A stretch of 6,602 nucleotides of DNA from positions 1-6,602 of the forward strand of contig CAZRVL010000105.1 of the NCBI GenBank assembly GCA_964603455.1, read 5' to 3'. Both the position numbers and the translations under genes were made by a program. Of the stretch, positions 5,390 to 6,602 are shown piece after piece. Position 1 is the first letter of the stretch. Every line of letters starts with the position of its first letter. Under the pieces are notes generated by a model that ran no database searches, was not told the origin of the DNA, and saw nothing but the letters and a program-made list of their open reading frames with translations. The stretch is from Flemingiibacterium sp964603455 (GTDB lineage Bacteria; Bacillota; Clostridia; Oscillospirales; CAG-272).

Positions 5390-6602
5390 TCATTCTTCGG
5401 CAGACAAAGCTTCTTCCTCTTCGCTTTTTGCGGTTGACTTAGGTGCGGCTTTCTTCGCGCCCTTTCCACCTATTACGGTCAACACATCACGGTGGTAGAC
5501 CTTCGGCTGCATATCCTGACGTTCGGTGAAGCGAACTCTGCAAAGTCCGGCGAGCGGCTGCACCTCGGTAACTATACCTTCGCCGTCAGGAGTCGTTACG
5601 ATCTGATCGACCTTCGGAGTCTTTTTGATCTCCTCGGCATAAGTGTCATATTCGTATCTGAGACAGCACATCAGCCTTCCGCATGCACCCGATATTTTTG
5701 CCGAATTGAGAGAGAGATTCTGTTCCTTTGCCATTTTTATAGATACTTGAACGAAATCCGACAGAAATGTCTTACAGCAGAACGGCCGTCCGCATATGCC
5801 CATTCCGCCGAGCAGCTTGGTCTCATCTCGTATTCCGATCTGGCGCAATTCGATTCGTGTTTTGAAGACCGATGCCAAGTCCTTGACAAGCTCACGAAAA
5901 TCGACTCTGCCCTCCGCGGTGAAGTAGAAGAGCAGCTTTGAATTGTCGAAGGTGTATTCGACATCGACCAGCTTCATTTCAAGCTTGTGCTCGATTATTT
6001 TTTCTCCGCATACGGAAAATGCCTCGGCAGCTCTTTCGGCGTTTTCCTTTGCGCGGGCAATATCATCATCTGTTGCGCGTCTGACGGCTTTCCTGAGCGG
6101 AAGGACTACCTCGCGTTCGGTAACCATTCGGTTCGATAGATCGACTATGCCGTATTCGAGACCTCTCGCGGTATCGACTATAACGGCATCCGAACGCTTG
6201 AATTTGTGACCATCCGGATCGAAATAATATATCTTTCCGGTCGATTTGAAACGCACACCGATTATCTCGTATGTCGCAAGCTCCTCAGGCTTTTCATCCT
6301 CCTGCGTCGAAGCTGCGGTTTCTCCCTCGGATTCTACTGTTTCTGAGCCGGGAGCTTCGCTTTCATCGACTGCCGAATTTAATTCTTCTATTATCTCGGC
6401 TTCGCTCGGTTCACCGTCGGGCTGGGATGTAACCGCAATATATTCGCTTATAGCGACTTCTTCCTCGGCTATTTCCGAAAGCTCATCTGTGGAAATGTTT
6501 CCCGAATGTTCGCGGCTCGAATTCTGATGTTTGCGGCTTTTTGACCTGCGGCGAGAATTTTTTTGATCGCCCGAACGTTGTTCGGACTGCTCGTTACGAT
6601 TC
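5390..6602 (-). CDS. ricT: RicT/YaaT-family PSP1-domain protein with charged N-terminal extension (5' end beyond window)
   Basis: The conserved core begins with YEIIGVRFKSTGKIYYFDP (codons near 6280-6225) and runs through RGLEYGIVDLSNR to the Cys-rich signature: CGRPFCC (about 5794-5774) and CGRLMCC (about 5683-5663), with LLGGMGICG and SAKISG around them. In Bacillus subtilis, RicT (YaaT) with RicA and RicF forms a [4Fe-4S]-containing complex that directs RNase Y mRNA processing and affects sporulation and competence. An internal GTG at 6256 is not the true start, because it would cut off the first strand of the core. The frame is open to the right edge, giving 403 residues in the window. 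The extension has an N/Q/R-rich basic stretch (RRRSKSRK near 6555-6532), then about 75 mostly acidic residues. The C-terminus is also low complexity (Lys/Ala, then Glu). The true start lies outside the window. Confidence 0.93.
   Translation of the reverse strand, partial: NRNEQSEQRSGDQKNSRRRSKSRKHQNSSREHSGNISTDELSEIAEEEVAISEYIAVTSQPDGEPSEAEIIEELNSAVDESEAPGSETVESEGETAASTQEDEKPEELATYEIIGVRFKSTGKIYYFDPDGHKFKRSDAVIVDTARGLEYGIVDLSNRMVTEREVVLPLRKAVRRATDDDIARAKENAERAAEAFSVCGEKIIEHKLEMKLVDVEYTFDNSKLLFYFTAEGRVDFRELVKDLASVFKTRIELRQIGIRDETKLLGGMGICGRPFCCKTFLSDFVQVSIKMAKEQNLSLNSAKISGACGRLMCCLRYEYDTYAEEIKKTPKVDQIVTTPDGEGIVTEVQPLAGLCRVRFTERQDMQPKVYHRDVLTVIGGKGAKKAAPKSTAKSEEEEALSAEE

Noticed and set aside
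5380..5392. TTGACA -35-like hexamer at the ricT stop codon
   Set aside because: No acceptable -10 box is found at 16-18 bases downstream; the TGnTACAAT element at 5307-5315 is a better ferredoxin promoter.
6254..6256. GTG as the ricT start
   Set aside because: The conserved first strand of the family (YEIIGVRF) begins upstream of it in the same frame, no ribosome binding site is seen, and the frame is open to the window edge.

Overview
The window looks like chromosomal DNA from an anaerobic Firmicute, most likely a gut-type Clostridia (Oscillospiraceae/Ruminococcaceae-like). The reasons are a PSP1/RicT (YaaT) homologue, a short clostridial 2[4Fe-4S] ferredoxin, a TatD-associated-type radical SAM protein, GGAGG-type ribosome binding sites, sigma-A-like promoters and strong rho-independent terminators. 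The taxonomic placement is inference; there is no rRNA or other marker here.

Every convincing gene lies on the minus strand, so the region is transcribed from high to low coordinates. From right to left: (i) a 5'-truncated ricT-like gene (5390 to the right edge) whose reading frame runs through a charged N-terminal extension and out of the window; (ii) a 57-residue ferredoxin (5097-5270) with its own promoter and a strong terminator hairpin behind it; (iii) a tightly packed block of a 501-residue DUF3863-like protein (3526-5031), a small radical SAM protein (2909-3505) and an SGNH/GDSL hydrolase (1890-2909), with gaps of 20 nt and a 1-nt TGATG overlap; (iv) a metallo-beta-lactamase-fold hydrolase of the N-acyl-homoserine-lactonase type (1126-1794), preceded by a perfect 11-bp inverted repeat and followed by a terminator; (v) a separate transcription unit with a clear promoter, containing an HTH-cupin regulator (371-937) and the first 118 codons of an acyl-CoA synthetase (1-355).

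Unit (v) reads as a cupin-type regulator that senses a small molecule and controls the adjacent acyl-CoA ligase. Unit (iii) is the least familiar part. A putative carbohydrate-active beta/alpha-barrel protein, a radical SAM enzyme that usually accompanies TatD nucleases, and a GDSL esterase appear co-transcribed, and none has a visible signal peptide, so they probably act in the cytoplasm. Whether this is a conserved pathway cannot be decided from one window. The only non-coding stretches are 938-1125 (promoter, operator-like repeats, terminator), 1795-1889 (AT-rich leader with inverted repeat), 5032-5096 (terminator) and 5271-5389 (ferredoxin promoter). No tRNA, rRNA, CRISPR array or mobile element was seen.
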